A stretch of DNA of 60,918 bases, taken from contig DATJVR010000010.1 in the NCBI GenBank assembly GCA_035501735.1, forward strand, positions 1 through 60,918, in the 5' to 3' direction. The stretch is from PNAI01 sp035501735 (GTDB lineage: Bacteria > Pseudomonadota > Alphaproteobacteria > Rhizobiales > Xanthobacteraceae). Positions 42,319 through 50,868 of the stretch are shown here, piece by piece. Made by a program: the position numbers and the translations under genes. Every line of letters begins with the position of its first letter. The first letter of the stretch is position 1. A model generated the notes under the pieces. It saw only the letters and a program-made list of their open reading frames with translations, did not search any database and had not been told where the DNA came from.

Positions 42319-43614
42319 TCATGGCGCAAAATAGGTGATTGTAATCCACAGCGCCGCACCGCCGATCAAAAAACAACCAAGCGCCATGGCTGCGATTTCC
42401 GCCGCGAAACGGCCATGTCCGATTACGGCTCCGATGCCGATCTTGCTCAACGTGTCAGTCGCCACCGCAGCGATGACCGCATATGCGGCGGCAACCGGGC
42501 TCAAGGACTGCGGCACCAGCCGGGTGATCGAGACCGTGACCGAATCGACATCAGCGAGGCCGATCACGGCAGCGCCGACGATGGCTGCAGAAGCCCCCAG
42601 ATTTTCACTCACGGCCCGTCCAAACACGATGACTGCGGCCAGCAGTAAGGCAAATCCCACGACTGAAAAAAAATCGAAAGGATTTCGAAACTGCGCACTG
42701 TTCTTGGGATAGGAATCAGACTGGAATCCATAGGCCGCCACGACACCAAATCCGCCCGCAAAGACCGCCGCGCAAACGAGAGCGGGCGCGACCAGCATCA
42801 GCAATTCCGGCTTCAGCACGGCAATGATGGCAAACACCCGTAGGAACATAACCGCCGAAGCCACCGCAACTCCCGCCGTCAACAGCCGGGGCGGGCCATC
42901 ACCCGCGGCTGCTCTGCGCGCGTTAAAAATTGTCACGGCTGTGGAAGAAATGATCCCGCCCGCAAACGCCGCAAGCAGCAGCCCGAGACGCACGTCGAAA
43001 TATTTGACGAACACATATCCTAAAAATGACACGCCTGCGAGGACGACAGCGATGACCCATACCTCACGCGGATTGACGCCGCCGTACGGCCCGATCGGCG
43101 TGTCGGGCACAATCGGCAGCGCGATAAACGTCATGGCCAGCAATACAAACAACGACCGCAGTTCCGGCCAGGTGATCCTTGCCACCCACCCGTGGATTTC
43201 CTCGCGAATGGCGAGCAACCCGGCAGCGGCTACCGCCGTCGCTCCCGCGATGCGCACATCGCCAAGATAGGCATAAGCCCCCAGCGCAAACGTAAGCATG
43301 GCGGCAACCACGGTCGTCGCTGATGAAGTTCCGCTCGCGCGATTCTCTTCCCGGCCGAACATCGCAATGACCACGGCGAAACTCGCAAAGCCCGCGCCCA
43401 GCACAATACCGCCGCCGAGACTCTCTGCGCCGCCTGCAAACGTCGACAACGCAGCTATGACCCCGCCGAGCAGACCGGATATCGCAAACGTGCGGATGCC
43501 TGCGGCTCGACTGCCAGGCTCCGCATCCCGCGTGCGCCAGCCGCGTTCAAGACCGATCAGAAGCCCAATGCCAAGCGCAAGCGCGAGGCGATAGAGTGGC
43601 CCTTCAAGCTCCAT
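42319..43614 (-). CDS. MgtC/SapB-type plus DUF4010 membrane protein
   Basis: About 431 residues from the ATG at 43614 (an in-frame ATG at 43632 would add six). N-terminal MgtC-like part (YRLALALGIGLLIGLERGWRTRD, FAISGLLGGVIAAL), then DUF4010 with ten or so helices (GYVFVKYFDVRLGLLLAAFAGGIISSTAVTIFNARRA; IGLADVDSVTVSITRL). Inner membrane, function unknown; relatives are linked to magnesium or general ion homeostasis by name only. Stands alone; a 260-bp gap separates it from the divergent peroxiredoxin gene. Confidence 0.88.
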   Translation of the reverse strand: MELEGPLYRLALALGIGLLIGLERGWRTRDAEPGSRAAGIRTFAISGLLGGVIAALSTFAGGAESLGGGIVLGAGFASFAVVIAMFGREENRASGTSSATTVVAAMLTFALGAYAYLGDVRIAGATAVAAAGLLAIREEIHGWVARITWPELRSLFVLLAMTFIALPIVPDTPIGPYGGVNPREVWVIAVVLAGVSFLGYVFVKYFDVRLGLLLAAFAGGIISSTAVTIFNARRAAAGDGPPRLLTAGVAVASAVMFLRVFAIIAVLKPELLMLVAPALVCAAVFAGGFGVVAAYGFQSDSYPKNSAQFRNPFDFFSVVGFALLLAAVIVFGRAVSENLGASAAIVGAAVIGLADVDSVTVSITRLVPQSLSPVAAAYAVIAAVATDTLSKIGIGAVIGHGRFAAEIAAMALGCFLIGGAALWITITYFAP

Positions 43615-43891
43615 GGTGCACCAATCATTCATTGAGGCCGAAACGCGCGCCTATTTCAATATGACGGCGCCGGAGCGGTATTCGCCCCCCGGGAGCCTAT
43701 TGTTCCATCGCTGACGCAGCTTCGGCCATTTTCTTCCCACCAGCCCCGATTTTTGGGAGAATTGATATCCTTGGCGAGGGCGCACCGCGACATATATTCC
43801 GTTGCCGATCGGTTGATTGCCTGCAAAACGCAGTGCTAAATGCGCTCGCCGAGCGGGCGCGAACGAAGAATAGACCTGTCAGGAGGTATCA

Positions 43892-44551
43892 ATGACACTT
43901 GCGATCAATGACACGGCGCCGGATTTCGAGGCGCAAACCACGGAAGGGAAAATCAAGTTCCACGATTGGATCGGCGACAAATGGGCGGTGCTGTTCTCGC
44001 ACCCCAAGGACTTCACGCCGGTCTGCACCACCGAACTTGGCTACATGGCAAAGATCAAGCCTGAATTCGACAAACGCAATGTGAAGATCATCGGGCTTTC
44101 CGTCGATCCGCTCGACCGGCATTCCGGCTGGGCCGCCGACATCAAGGAGACGCAAGGTTTTGCCCCGAACTATCCGATGATCGCCGACGTCGATTACAAC
44201 GTTTCGAAGCTCTACGGCATGTTGCCGGCGCCGGTGTCGGGCGATCCCACGAAACGTACAGCGGCCGACAATCAGACCGTCCGCAACGTCTTTGTCATCG
44301 GACCGGACAAGAAGATCAAGCTCATCCTGGTTTATCCCATGACCACCGGCCGTAATTTCGACGAGGTGCTGCGTGTGATCGACTCCTTGCAGCTCACCGC
44401 CAAGCACAAGGTCGCAACCCCGGTGAATTGGAAGCAAGGCGAGGACGTGATCATCGCTGGCTCAGTGTCTGACGAGGATGCCAAGAAAACCTACCCGCAG
44501 GGCTGGAAGGCACCCAAGCCCTATATCCGCATCGTGCCGCAACCACGGTAA
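43892..44551 (+). CDS. 1-Cys peroxiredoxin (Prx6/AhpC-like)
   Basis: 219 residues behind a strong AGGAGG ribosome site. Reduces peroxides. The catalytic motif is FTPVC45TTE and the rest has no other Cys, so it is the 1-Cys type. Long C-terminal region with NQTVRNVFVIGPDKKIKLILVYPMTTGRNFDEVLRVIDSL and the ending KAPKPYIRIVPQ typical of Prx6. Followed by an intrinsic terminator, so it forms its own transcription unit. Confidence 0.95.
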   Translation: MTLAINDTAPDFEAQTTEGKIKFHDWIGDKWAVLFSHPKDFTPVCTTELGYMAKIKPEFDKRNVKIIGLSVDPLDRHSGWAADIKETQGFAPNYPMIADVDYNVSKLYGMLPAPVSGDPTKRTAADNQTVRNVFVIGPDKKIKLILVYPMTTGRNFDEVLRVIDSLQLTAKHKVATPVNWKQGEDVIIAGSVSDEDAKKTYPQGWKAPKPYIRIVPQPR

Positions 44552-44576
44552 TAGGTGCACCACTCAGATGAGCAAC

Positions 44577-44602
44577 GGGCGCGGCGTTTGCCGCGCCCTT
44601 TT
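44577..44602 (+). terminator. Intrinsic terminator of the peroxiredoxin gene
   Basis: Perfect 9-bp GC stem (GGGCGCGGC at 44577-44585 with GCCGCGCCC at 44590-44598), 4-nt loop, then TTTT. It starts 25 nt after the stop codon. Confidence 0.9.
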
Positions 44603-44652
44603 CATCTGCATGGCGGTAGACGCGCGCGCGTCGCTATGGCAAGCGTGACCGC

Positions 44653-45081
44653 ATGAGCAGCCGGAGCAAACCGCGAAATTTCGCCATGCGCGCCGACGAA
44701 CAACCGCCCTTCGCCGATTTCATGGGTATGAAAATCACCCATCTGTCCCCGGAACGCGTCTCGGCCGAAATGAAGGTCACCGAACAGCTCAGCAACCGAA
44801 ATGGCGTGCTGCACGGGGGCGCGATCATGGCACTCGCCGACAATCTCGGCGGCACCGCGACCATCGCCAATCTCCCCGAAGGCGCTTCCACCGCTACCAT
44901 CGAAAGCAAGACCAATTTCTTTGCCGGCATTGCGGTCGGCGATATTGCGCACGCCGAATGCACGCCGTTGCACCGCGGTCGCAGCACCATGGTCTGGCAG
45001 ACCAAGATCACGCGCGGCGACGGCAAGCTCGCCGCGCTGGTCACCCAGACACAGATCGTGATGACGAAGAAGCCGGATTGA
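44653..45081 (+). CDS. PaaI-family thioesterase (hotdog fold)
   Basis: 142 residues; an in-frame ATG at 44686 would give 131. Hotdog motifs: MKITHLSPERVSAEMKV, NRNGVLHGGAIMALADNLGG (HGG of PaaI), TIESKTNFFAGI, and the C-terminal TQTQIVMTKK. Hydrolyses acyl-CoA thioesters. Its 3' end overlaps the convergent EamA gene by 41 bp. Confidence 0.9.
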   Translation: MSSRSKPRNFAMRADEQPPFADFMGMKITHLSPERVSAEMKVTEQLSNRNGVLHGGAIMALADNLGGTATIANLPEGASTATIESKTNFFAGIAVGDIAHAECTPLHRGRSTMVWQTKITRGDGKLAALVTQTQIVMTKKPD

Positions 45082-45991
45082 GCGATTGGGGTGCGCCCGC
45101 GCCGACGCGCCAGTTCACCAGCGCCACGCCCACCACGCAGATTGCCATGCCGACAAGTGCTGGCAGCGCGAGTTTTTCTCCGAACATCGCCCACGCCATC
45201 AGCGAGGTGAACGGCGGCGTCAGATAAAACAGGCTCACGACCCGTGCCGCCGCCTGTCGCCTGATCAGGAAATACAACAGCCAGATCGCACCGAACGACA
45301 GCGCGAACACGAGCCACGCCAGCGCGAACAGGAATTCCGGCGTCCACCGCACGACGCGCGTCTCGAACGCGAGCGCGCCCAGGCCGAACGCCCCCGCCGC
45401 CGCCGCATATTGCACCAGGAAACCCGTGCGCCAGTCGATGGCGCCGCCGTGCCGCCGCTGATAGAGCGTGCCGATGGTCATGCCGACCAGCGCGAACGTT
45501 GCCGCCGCCCACGCGACGAGCGAGCCCTCGCCCGCGGTGCGGCCTTGCACCACGAAATAAACCCCGACAATGCCGAGCCCGAGTCCGAGCCATTGTCGCG
45601 GCAGCACCCGTTCGCCGAGCAACCGGTTGGCAAGCGTCGAAGTCAGCACCGGCTGCAGGCTGACGACCAGCGCGACCAAGCCGGCCGGCAGCTTGTGATC
45701 GAGCGCCACAAAAACCCCGCCGAGATAGCAGCCGTGCACGAACAGCCCGGTGATCGCGCTGTGCAATAGACCACTCCTGTCAGGCCACGGCGGGCGCGTC
45801 GCCAGCACGATCAGTCCGATCAGCACAACCACCGCAAGCATGCGGTAGAACAGAAACGTCAGCGGTTCGGCAAAGGGCATGCCGTACTTGGCGCCAATGA
45901 AGCCCGAAGCCCACAGCAGCACGAACACTGCGGGCGCCGCAAAAATCGCAAGACGATCAAGGCTGCGCGGCGCTGGTGATCCATCGGTCAT
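45041..45991 (-). CDS. EamA/DMT-family transporter
   Basis: 316 residues with ten predicted helices in two EamA repeats (AAPAVFVLLWASGFIGAKYGM; VALVVSLQPVLTSTLANRLLGERVL; second repeat with SLFYLTPPFTSLMAWAMFGEKLALPALVGMAICVVGVALVNW). Exports or imports small metabolites across the inner membrane; substrate unknown. Convergent overlap of 41 bp with the PaaI-like gene. Confidence 0.9.
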   Translation of the reverse strand: MTDGSPAPRSLDRLAIFAAPAVFVLLWASGFIGAKYGMPFAEPLTFLFYRMLAVVVLIGLIVLATRPPWPDRSGLLHSAITGLFVHGCYLGGVFVALDHKLPAGLVALVVSLQPVLTSTLANRLLGERVLPRQWLGLGLGIVGVYFVVQGRTAGEGSLVAWAAATFALVGMTIGTLYQRRHGGAIDWRTGFLVQYAAAAGAFGLGALAFETRVVRWTPEFLFALAWLVFALSFGAIWLLYFLIRRQAAARVVSLFYLTPPFTSLMAWAMFGEKLALPALVGMAICVVGVALVNWRVGAGAPQSLNPASSSSRSVSG

Positions 45992-46090
45992 GGCCGTCTG
46001 TGTAGCCGAATTTCAGCTCTCGAACAGCCCGCGCCATTCGGATAGCATTGCGCTGCTGTAAAACCCGCTCCGACTGCCCAAAGGAATTCT

Positions 46091-46627
46091 ATGCGTGTCA
46101 AAACTTTCGCGATCGCGTCGCTCGCGGCGAGTTTCGCCTGCGCGCCTGCATTTGCCGAGGAAATATGCCACGAGCGGACCACTCAATTCGGCAAATTACG
46201 CCATTGCGTGACATCGGTACGGCCTTCGGAAGGCGCGATTACCTTCGGGCCTGAACAGCTGGATGGAACCGGCAACAGCGCGTGGTGCTCGAACGCCAAC
46301 AATAACAACACGCGCCAAATCATTACGCTTTATGAAGAGCCGAAGGCTACCATTCGCACCATCAACATCACCAACGGCAACGCGACATCGGATGAGAACT
46401 ATCGCGCAAACGCTCGCGTCAAGAGCGCCTTGCTCGAAACCGATCGCGGCTATCGGGCCACAATCACGCTCAAAGACACGCGCGCGCCGCAGATCGTCAT
46501 CATTGCCAAGGCGCGCATCGGATGGGTGCGGCTGACCATTCTCGACACCTATCCGAGCAAACAACCAGCAACCGGCGTCTGCCTGAGCGAGTTCCTCGTC
46601 AATGTCGAGGAATTCGCAAACGAGTGA
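46091..46627 (+). CDS. Secreted protein with NADase-type discoidin/glycan-binding domain
   Basis: 178 residues. Signal peptide (MRVKTFAIASLAASFACAPAFA), a short Cys region, then a discoidin-like domain: TIRTINITNGNATSDENYRANARVKSALLE, GYRATITLKDT, WVRLTILDTYPSKQPATGVCLSEFLV. The WVRLTILD-YP...CLSE pattern is that of the NADase-type glycan-binding domain. No NADase or other enzymatic domain is attached, so it is probably a stand-alone periplasmic or secreted binding protein. Confidence 0.82.
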   Translation: MRVKTFAIASLAASFACAPAFAEEICHERTTQFGKLRHCVTSVRPSEGAITFGPEQLDGTGNSAWCSNANNNNTRQIITLYEEPKATIRTINITNGNATSDENYRANARVKSALLETDRGYRATITLKDTRAPQIVIIAKARIGWVRLTILDTYPSKQPATGVCLSEFLVNVEEFANE

Positions 46628-46639
46628 CGGTTCACGTCG

Positions 46640-47053
46640 TCAAATTGAATCGGAACGACACGTGTTGAACGCCGCATCGATCGGCACACGATAGCCGTTG
46701 GCAAGCCGGTTGGTTTCGTTCGCCATGCCGACAACGGCCATGAGTTCGCCGAACATCGCCTCGCTCATGCCGGCCTTGCGGGCCGCGGCCGTGTGACTTG
46801 CGATGCAATAATCGCAGCCGTTGCTGACGCTCACCGCGAGATAGACCATCTCCTTGGTCAGCACATCAAGCGCGCCCGGCGCCATGATCTGCTTGATGCT
46901 TTCCCATGTACGCTTGAGCGTCGGCGGATCGGCCGCGAGGTACTTCCAGAAATTGTTCACGTCATCGACCTTGCGCGTCGCTTTGATGTCGTCGAACACC
47001 GCGCGGACTTCTTTTGAAGCGTCGGTGTATTCGATCGGCTTGGGCGGGCTCAT
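46640..47053 (-). CDS. Carboxymuconolactone decarboxylase/AhpD-fold protein
   Basis: 137 residues, strong GAGGAGA ribosome site. The redox centre is NGCDYCIASHTAAARKAG (C-x-x-C plus His), as in AhpD-type peroxidase-related proteins. Probably a small cytoplasmic disulfide-active enzyme; whether it helps a peroxiredoxin is not shown. Convergent with the NADase-type gene. Confidence 0.88.
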   Translation of the reverse strand: MSPPKPIEYTDASKEVRAVFDDIKATRKVDDVNNFWKYLAADPPTLKRTWESIKQIMAPGALDVLTKEMVYLAVSVSNGCDYCIASHTAAARKAGMSEAMFGELMAVVGMANETNRLANGYRVPIDAAFNTCRSDSI

Positions 47054-47145
47054 GACACTCTCCTCGCGGCGCGGCGTAACCGACTGTTACGCTACGCAAC
47101 ATTGCAGTGTGTCATCAGCCGACACGCCAAAGCAACCAGACCGCG

Positions 47146-47511
47146 CTAATGATTTTCCAATTCCACCGTACAGGCGTCGAAATCCCAGCGCGCCACGCCG
47201 ACAATCTCAGCCTCGCGGGGCGTCGCCTCGAGCCACCAGCGCAGGTCGGCGATCATCGATACCATCTCGGCGCGCGCCGCTCCGCAGGAACGCCCATCCT
47301 TGCGAATCACAATGATGCGGCCTGGTTTATCGCCGCCAGCGCCCGGCATCATGGGGATGAGCGCGTCAGCCATTGCTGTCTTTGCAATCGCTGTGAAACC
47401 GCCGTCCGGACTGGAGACTTCGCGATAGGTTAAGAGCGGCGCCAATAACGCCGCGAGAATCGCGGCGAGGATCGTAATAATTAATATTAATTTTCGGTTT
47501 AAGCGAAACAT
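47146..47511 (-). CDS. Small membrane-anchored protein, unknown function
   Basis: 121 residues. One N-terminal helix (KLILIITILAAILAALLAPLL) is followed by a soluble domain with RIIVIRKDGRSCGAARAEMVSMIADLRWWLEATP and ARWDFDACTVELE. Two Cys may pair. No known family recognised. AT-rich upstream DNA shared with a candidate CtrA box. Confidence 0.7.
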   Translation of the reverse strand: MFRLNRKLILIITILAAILAALLAPLLTYREVSSPDGGFTAIAKTAMADALIPMMPGAGGDKPGRIIVIRKDGRSCGAARAEMVSMIADLRWWLEATPREAEIVGVARWDFDACTVELENH

Positions 47512-47569
47512 TCAAAATCAAAAAATAAAAAACTCAACTGAAAGAAGCGCGCTATCCACAATTCTAATG

Positions 47570-47584
47570 TTAAGCGTTTATTAA
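47570..47584. promoter_or_regulatory. Candidate CtrA binding site (TTAA-N7-TTAA)
   Basis: A perfect full-site TTAA-GCGTTTA-TTAA lies between the divergent 121-residue membrane protein gene (start 47511) and the cupin gene (start 47703). This matches the known CtrA consensus. Chance occurrence in this AT-rich stretch is possible. Confidence 0.45.
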
Positions 47585-47702
47585 ATGCGATCAATTGCCA
47601 CGCTATACTTTTTACTTTGCTTCTTGTCAAAGATGGACACCTGTTGCGGCCAGAGGATATACAATCGCGACTCATAGAGGAACGATCCGGGGGCGACGAA
47701 TC

Positions 47703-48185
47703 GTGACCATTCCGATCTTAACGGCCACCGCGGCCGCTGCGGAGCTTACAGCTGCGCCGATCGTGCCTGATTGGATCATGGCCGGCACACCGCAGGCCAG
47801 CTGCAAAGCTGTCGGCTTCAGCGAAGATCGCACGTCCTACATCATGATTTGGGAATGCACGCCTGGCCGATTCAGGTGGCACTACAGCGAAGACGAGACA
47901 GTCGTTCTCATTTCCGGTGAACTCTTCCTCACGATGGAAAATGGCCAGGAACGTCGACTCGTCGCCGGCGACGTTGCTTTCTTCCCCGCTGGAAGCACAT
48001 GCATTTGGCGGATCACCAAGACGGTCAGAAAGGTCGCTGTTCTACGCAAGACAATGCCGGCGCCGATCGGATTGTTGGTCCGCATCTGGAGCAAGCTTGC
48101 CCGGATTAGGGGACGCCTGAATCCCCACGTCGAACGCCTTTCAACCGAAAAGGTCACGATGCGCGCGATGCAGCGCGCCGAGTGA
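47703..48185 (+). CDS. Cupin-domain protein (EutQ/cupin_3-like)
   Basis: About 160 residues from a GTG at 47703 (a G-rich ribosome site precedes it); the open frame to 47595 lacks an ATG and looks non-coding. Cupin motifs: YIMIWECTPGRFRWHYSEDETVVLISGELFLTMENG, then RLVAGDVAFFPAGSTCIWRI. Metal-binding His/Glu positions are only partly kept. C-terminal extension is basic. Small cytoplasmic protein, ligand unknown. Confidence 0.78.
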   Translation: MTIPILTATAAAAELTAAPIVPDWIMAGTPQASCKAVGFSEDRTSYIMIWECTPGRFRWHYSEDETVVLISGELFLTMENGQERRLVAGDVAFFPAGSTCIWRITKTVRKVAVLRKTMPAPIGLLVRIWSKLARIRGRLNPHVERLSTEKVTMRAMQRAE

Positions 48186-48201
48186 ATCGCAGCCGCGACG
48201 C

Positions 48202-48765
48202 TCATCGTTGCTGTTGCCGCCGCCAGCGCATTGCGACCATCACGACCAGCAGAATAACGCCCGTCTCGTTCACCGCGCCGACAAGTGATTTGATGAGAGT
48301 CATCCGGCTCGCAATCTCGACGATTGCCCCATCGACCCCCGGCCCCGCTGCCAGCATGCGCGCGATCTGGAAGTTTTCGGCATAGTCGAAGACAGCGGTG
48401 GCGATCGACGGCGGCAGAAGCGCAATCCGCAGATAAATGGGTATCGGCGCCGCACGCAGCCGACCGGGCGCCGTACACCACCATAGCGCAAGCCATCGTG
48501 AGAGCGCGTAGCTTGCCGGATAGACCGCATCGAGCCGCAATTGCACGTTGGCATAGAAATCCCGCCCGCCCTCGCCCAGCGCGGCCAGCAGCGTGCGCGC
48601 CTGCACGGCGTCATATCCGAACGGGCGCATGTCGAAGGGATCGAGCCCGCCGGCTATTTCGCGTAAGTGCGCGAGCGTGCCGAACACCATCACCGCCCAC
48701 AACGCGATGCTGCCGATCATGACCAACAGCACCCAACGCCCGTCGATAGAATGAGGCTGTTCCAC
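48202..48765 (-). CDS. Multi-pass membrane protein, unknown function
   Basis: About 187 residues from a GTG at 48765; the open frame extends further but that region overlaps likely non-coding DNA. Four or so helices (WVLLVMIGSIALWAVMVFGTLA; a middle YALSRWLALWWC region; RIALLPPSIATAVFDYAENF; VGAVNETGVILLVVMVAMRW). The soluble loop has LDPFDMRPFGYDAVQARTLLAALGEGGRDFY. Function unknown. Confidence 0.68.
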   Translation of the reverse strand: MEQPHSIDGRWVLLVMIGSIALWAVMVFGTLAHLREIAGGLDPFDMRPFGYDAVQARTLLAALGEGGRDFYANVQLRLDAVYPASYALSRWLALWWCTAPGRLRAAPIPIYLRIALLPPSIATAVFDYAENFQIARMLAAGPGVDGAIVEIASRMTLIKSLVGAVNETGVILLVVMVAMRWRRQQQR

Positions 48766-49038
48766 GATTCTTCGCCGATTCTGCTCGCGTCGTCTCGACG
48801 CTAACAGAAATCGCCGCCGTGTGCCGGCCCTGCCTGACCGCCGCAGGAGCAAGATCCGGCGGAGCGGAACGCCCGTCCCTGTGAGCGCCGGAACGGACGC
48901 CAGACAGAAACGCCGCCTCCGCGCCACGATGGCCACACGCGTTTTGCCTGCCATTTTTCCGTCCTCACAACCTATGCGCGCCGCCGGCGTCCGGCTATTC
49001 TTGCCCGCGGGGACGAGAACCGCGGCTGGGAGCTCACC

Positions 49039-49728
49039 GTGCAGATCTATGACCGCGCAGCCGGCGCTGTGCGTGCGATTTACGACACCCGCATCGCCAC
49101 TCCGCCGATCCTCGACACATCACATTATTTTCCCAGCGCCGAACTCTATACCGACGCGCTCCCCGACATCCGCCGTGAGGCGCTCGCCGTCGCCGATACG
49201 CTCGGGCACGTGCCGCGCTTCCACGACCTGATGCCCGAGCAAACCGAAATTTCCGCCAACGACGGCCGCGACTGGCGCATGTTCATCCTGAAGGCCTACG
49301 GCATCCCGGTGTCAAAGAACCTGCGCCGTTGCCCGCGCATCGCTGCCCTGCTCGACGAGACACCCGAGGCTGTGTCGTGCGTGCTGTCGTTCCTCGCGCC
49401 CGGCAAACACATCCCGCGTCACCGCGGCCCGTTCCGCGCCATCCTGCGATTCCATCTCATGCTGGCGATGCCGTGCGACCGCAACGGCGTGCCGGCCTGC
49501 GAGCTGAACATCGACGGCGAGCCGCATCTGCTCGCCGAGGGCGACAGCCTGTTGTGGGACGACACCTATCCGCACGAAGTCTGGAACCGAAGCGACAACG
49601 TGCGCATCGCGCTGCTGCTCGACGTCTGGCGCAGGGATATGCCCTACGACATGGCCCTGCTCTCACACACCATCATGGTCCTGGGTCGCGCGTTCCTGCG
49701 CATGCGCGGCCTCACCTATGCGGCCTAG
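49039..49728 (+). CDS. Aspartyl/asparaginyl beta-hydroxylase-like dioxygenase
   Basis: 229 residues from a GTG at 49039 with GGGAG upstream. 2-oxoglutarate/Fe(II) enzyme fold (PF05118 type): SFLAPGKHIPRHRGPFRAILRFHLMLAMP holds the first metal His and the RFHLML strand, GDSLLWDDTYPHEVWNRSDNVRIALLLDVWR holds the second His and the 2-oxoglutarate Arg. It lacks the N-terminal membrane segment of many homologues. The target (lipid A, peptide or another) is not known. Upstream codons stay open but have no start. Confidence 0.88.
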   Translation: MQIYDRAAGAVRAIYDTRIATPPILDTSHYFPSAELYTDALPDIRREALAVADTLGHVPRFHDLMPEQTEISANDGRDWRMFILKAYGIPVSKNLRRCPRIAALLDETPEAVSCVLSFLAPGKHIPRHRGPFRAILRFHLMLAMPCDRNGVPACELNIDGEPHLLAEGDSLLWDDTYPHEVWNRSDNVRIALLLDVWRRDMPYDMALLSHTIMVLGRAFLRMRGLTYAA

Positions 49729-49754
49729 CAAAGAATCGCGGTAGCTTGGGCCGG

Positions 49755-49786
49755 CCGGATTGCATAGTCTCACGCTCGCAATCCGG
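49755..49786. other. Hairpin downstream of the hydroxylase gene
   Basis: CCGGATTGC (49755-49763) can pair with GCAATCCGG (49778-49786), a 9-bp stem with a 14-nt loop, 27 nt after the hydroxylase stop. No T run follows, so it is only a weak terminator candidate. Confidence 0.4.
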
Positions 49787-49821
49787 GTGCAGAAAAAGAA
49801 TCGATTGCGTCGGGGAGCACC

Positions 49822-50019
49822 ATGGCGACGTTCAGCAAGATCGCGCTCATCGTTTTGACGTTTTTCTGGCTCACCTTCTGTTCCGAAATCCCGACCATCG
49901 GGCACGCCTCGAGCCCCGGTGGGATTGTCTGCAACGTTCCCCCCCCCGTAATTTTTGTGCCGGCGCATCGCAAGTCGCGTTTACGCGACTTGCGCGTCCA
50001 ATCGTCCGATCTCGAGTAA
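49822..50019 (+). CDS. Possible short secreted protein (65 codons), doubtful
   Basis: From the ATG at 49822 with a GGGGAG ribosome site. The first 20 residues look like a signal or membrane helix (ATFSKIALIVLTFFWLTF), but the rest passes a run of nine C (49939-49947) and enters the hairpin array, with no conserved feature. It may be a small gene whose end is changed by the homopolymer, or not a gene. Confidence 0.3.
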   Translation: MATFSKIALIVLTFFWLTFCSEIPTIGHASSPGGIVCNVPPPVIFVPAHRKSRLRDLRVQSSDLE

Positions 50020-50130
50020 ACTCAAGATCGGTGCGTCCGTCTTCCTTTGCTCCCTCGCCATAGAGTGAGCGGAGCGCCGCGAGGCGCTACTAATAGTCTG
50101 CGCCTTTCGGCGCGCGTGTTGCGCACACGC
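49970..50130. repeat. Array of consecutive hairpins (possible dispersed repeat or structured RNA)
   Basis: Five hairpins in 160 bases: a perfect 10-bp stem with TTTA loop (49970-49993), an 11-bp stem with one mismatch and a 2-nt loop (50007-50030), a 6-bp stem with a GCGA tetraloop (50073-50088), a 5-bp stem with TTTC loop (50100-50113) and a 6-bp stem (50114-50130). It does not code for anything convincing. It looks like a member of an intergenic repeat family or a folded RNA. Confidence 0.65.
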
Positions 50131-50592
50131 ACGCGTCTCACGGCGCACTAGCGGCATTTTCCGGTCTCGGGCCGCGCTTTGAAAAGGTGATCCAACCTGC
50201 AAGACTGAGCGAGCTCCTCGCGCTTGGGTCGTAATGCCCAAGTGGCGGGGCCCAGAGCCCCAGGAGTGTGGTCCCGAACCACGACCGCAAGCGCCGCATC
50301 AGCCCACATCGGATTCCCAATTTCATCCCATCGAAACTGTTTCGCCATCACGACATCTCGCGACAACGCCCTCAAGCGGATTGAACGGCTGCGAATAATA
50401 TAATTGGAGGGTTAGGATAAATTTCTCCGGTGCATTTTTTCGGAATCGGTTGGCAGACGTTACGGAAATTTCAACCAATGCTGACAATGTACTTTGGGTA
50501 AAAGCATGCATGAACGAAACAGCAGGCCGGAGAATGGACATGAAACCCATTCAGCTACGGCTGGAAACATGCCAGTGCACATATGCGATCAA
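50131..50592. other. Gene-poor stretch with no supported gene
   Basis: About 460 bases. Short frames exist on both strands, but none has a ribosome site with a recognisable protein. Base composition becomes AT-rich after about 50380. It may contain decayed sequence; I see no named element. Confidence 0.5.
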
Positions 50593-50868
50593 TCAGAAAA
50601 ACGGACGTTCAGCCCCTTTAAAGAAGCGAACACCGATTTGATCGTGGGTGCGCCAAATAAGCTGGCATTGACGGCTTACAGCGCCGTTCTTTGACATCTG
50701 CAATGTGAACTCGAGCGGAAGAGTAATTGATTGATCGACGAAAATTTTTGCACCGGACTCAGATATGTCGAGTACTGTACATTTTGCGATCAGCTTACAC
50801 CGGTAATGAATGACTGCCTCCCGCACGAGCTTTGCACGTGGGTTTCGTCTCCGGTTACTCGAGCTCAT
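50593..50868 (-). CDS. PilZ-domain protein (c-di-GMP binding)
   Basis: 91 residues from the ATG at 50868 (open frame to 50934). PilZ marks: SSSNRRRNPRAKLVREAVIHY (Arg-rich start of the c-di-GMP site), CTVLDISESGAKIFV (D-x-S-x-x-G) and CQLIWRTHDQIGVRF. One domain only. Binds c-di-GMP to change an unknown target. It is divergent from the DUF2336 gene in an AT-rich stretch. Confidence 0.88.
   Translation of the reverse strand: MSSSNRRRNPRAKLVREAVIHYRCKLIAKCTVLDISESGAKIFVDQSITLPLEFTLQMSKNGAVSRQCQLIWRTHDQIGVRFFKGAERPFF

Noticed and set aside
49981..50375. Short minus-strand frames in the hairpin region
   Set aside because: No ribosome site, no recognisable family, and they cross strong hairpins; more likely non-coding repeat DNA.
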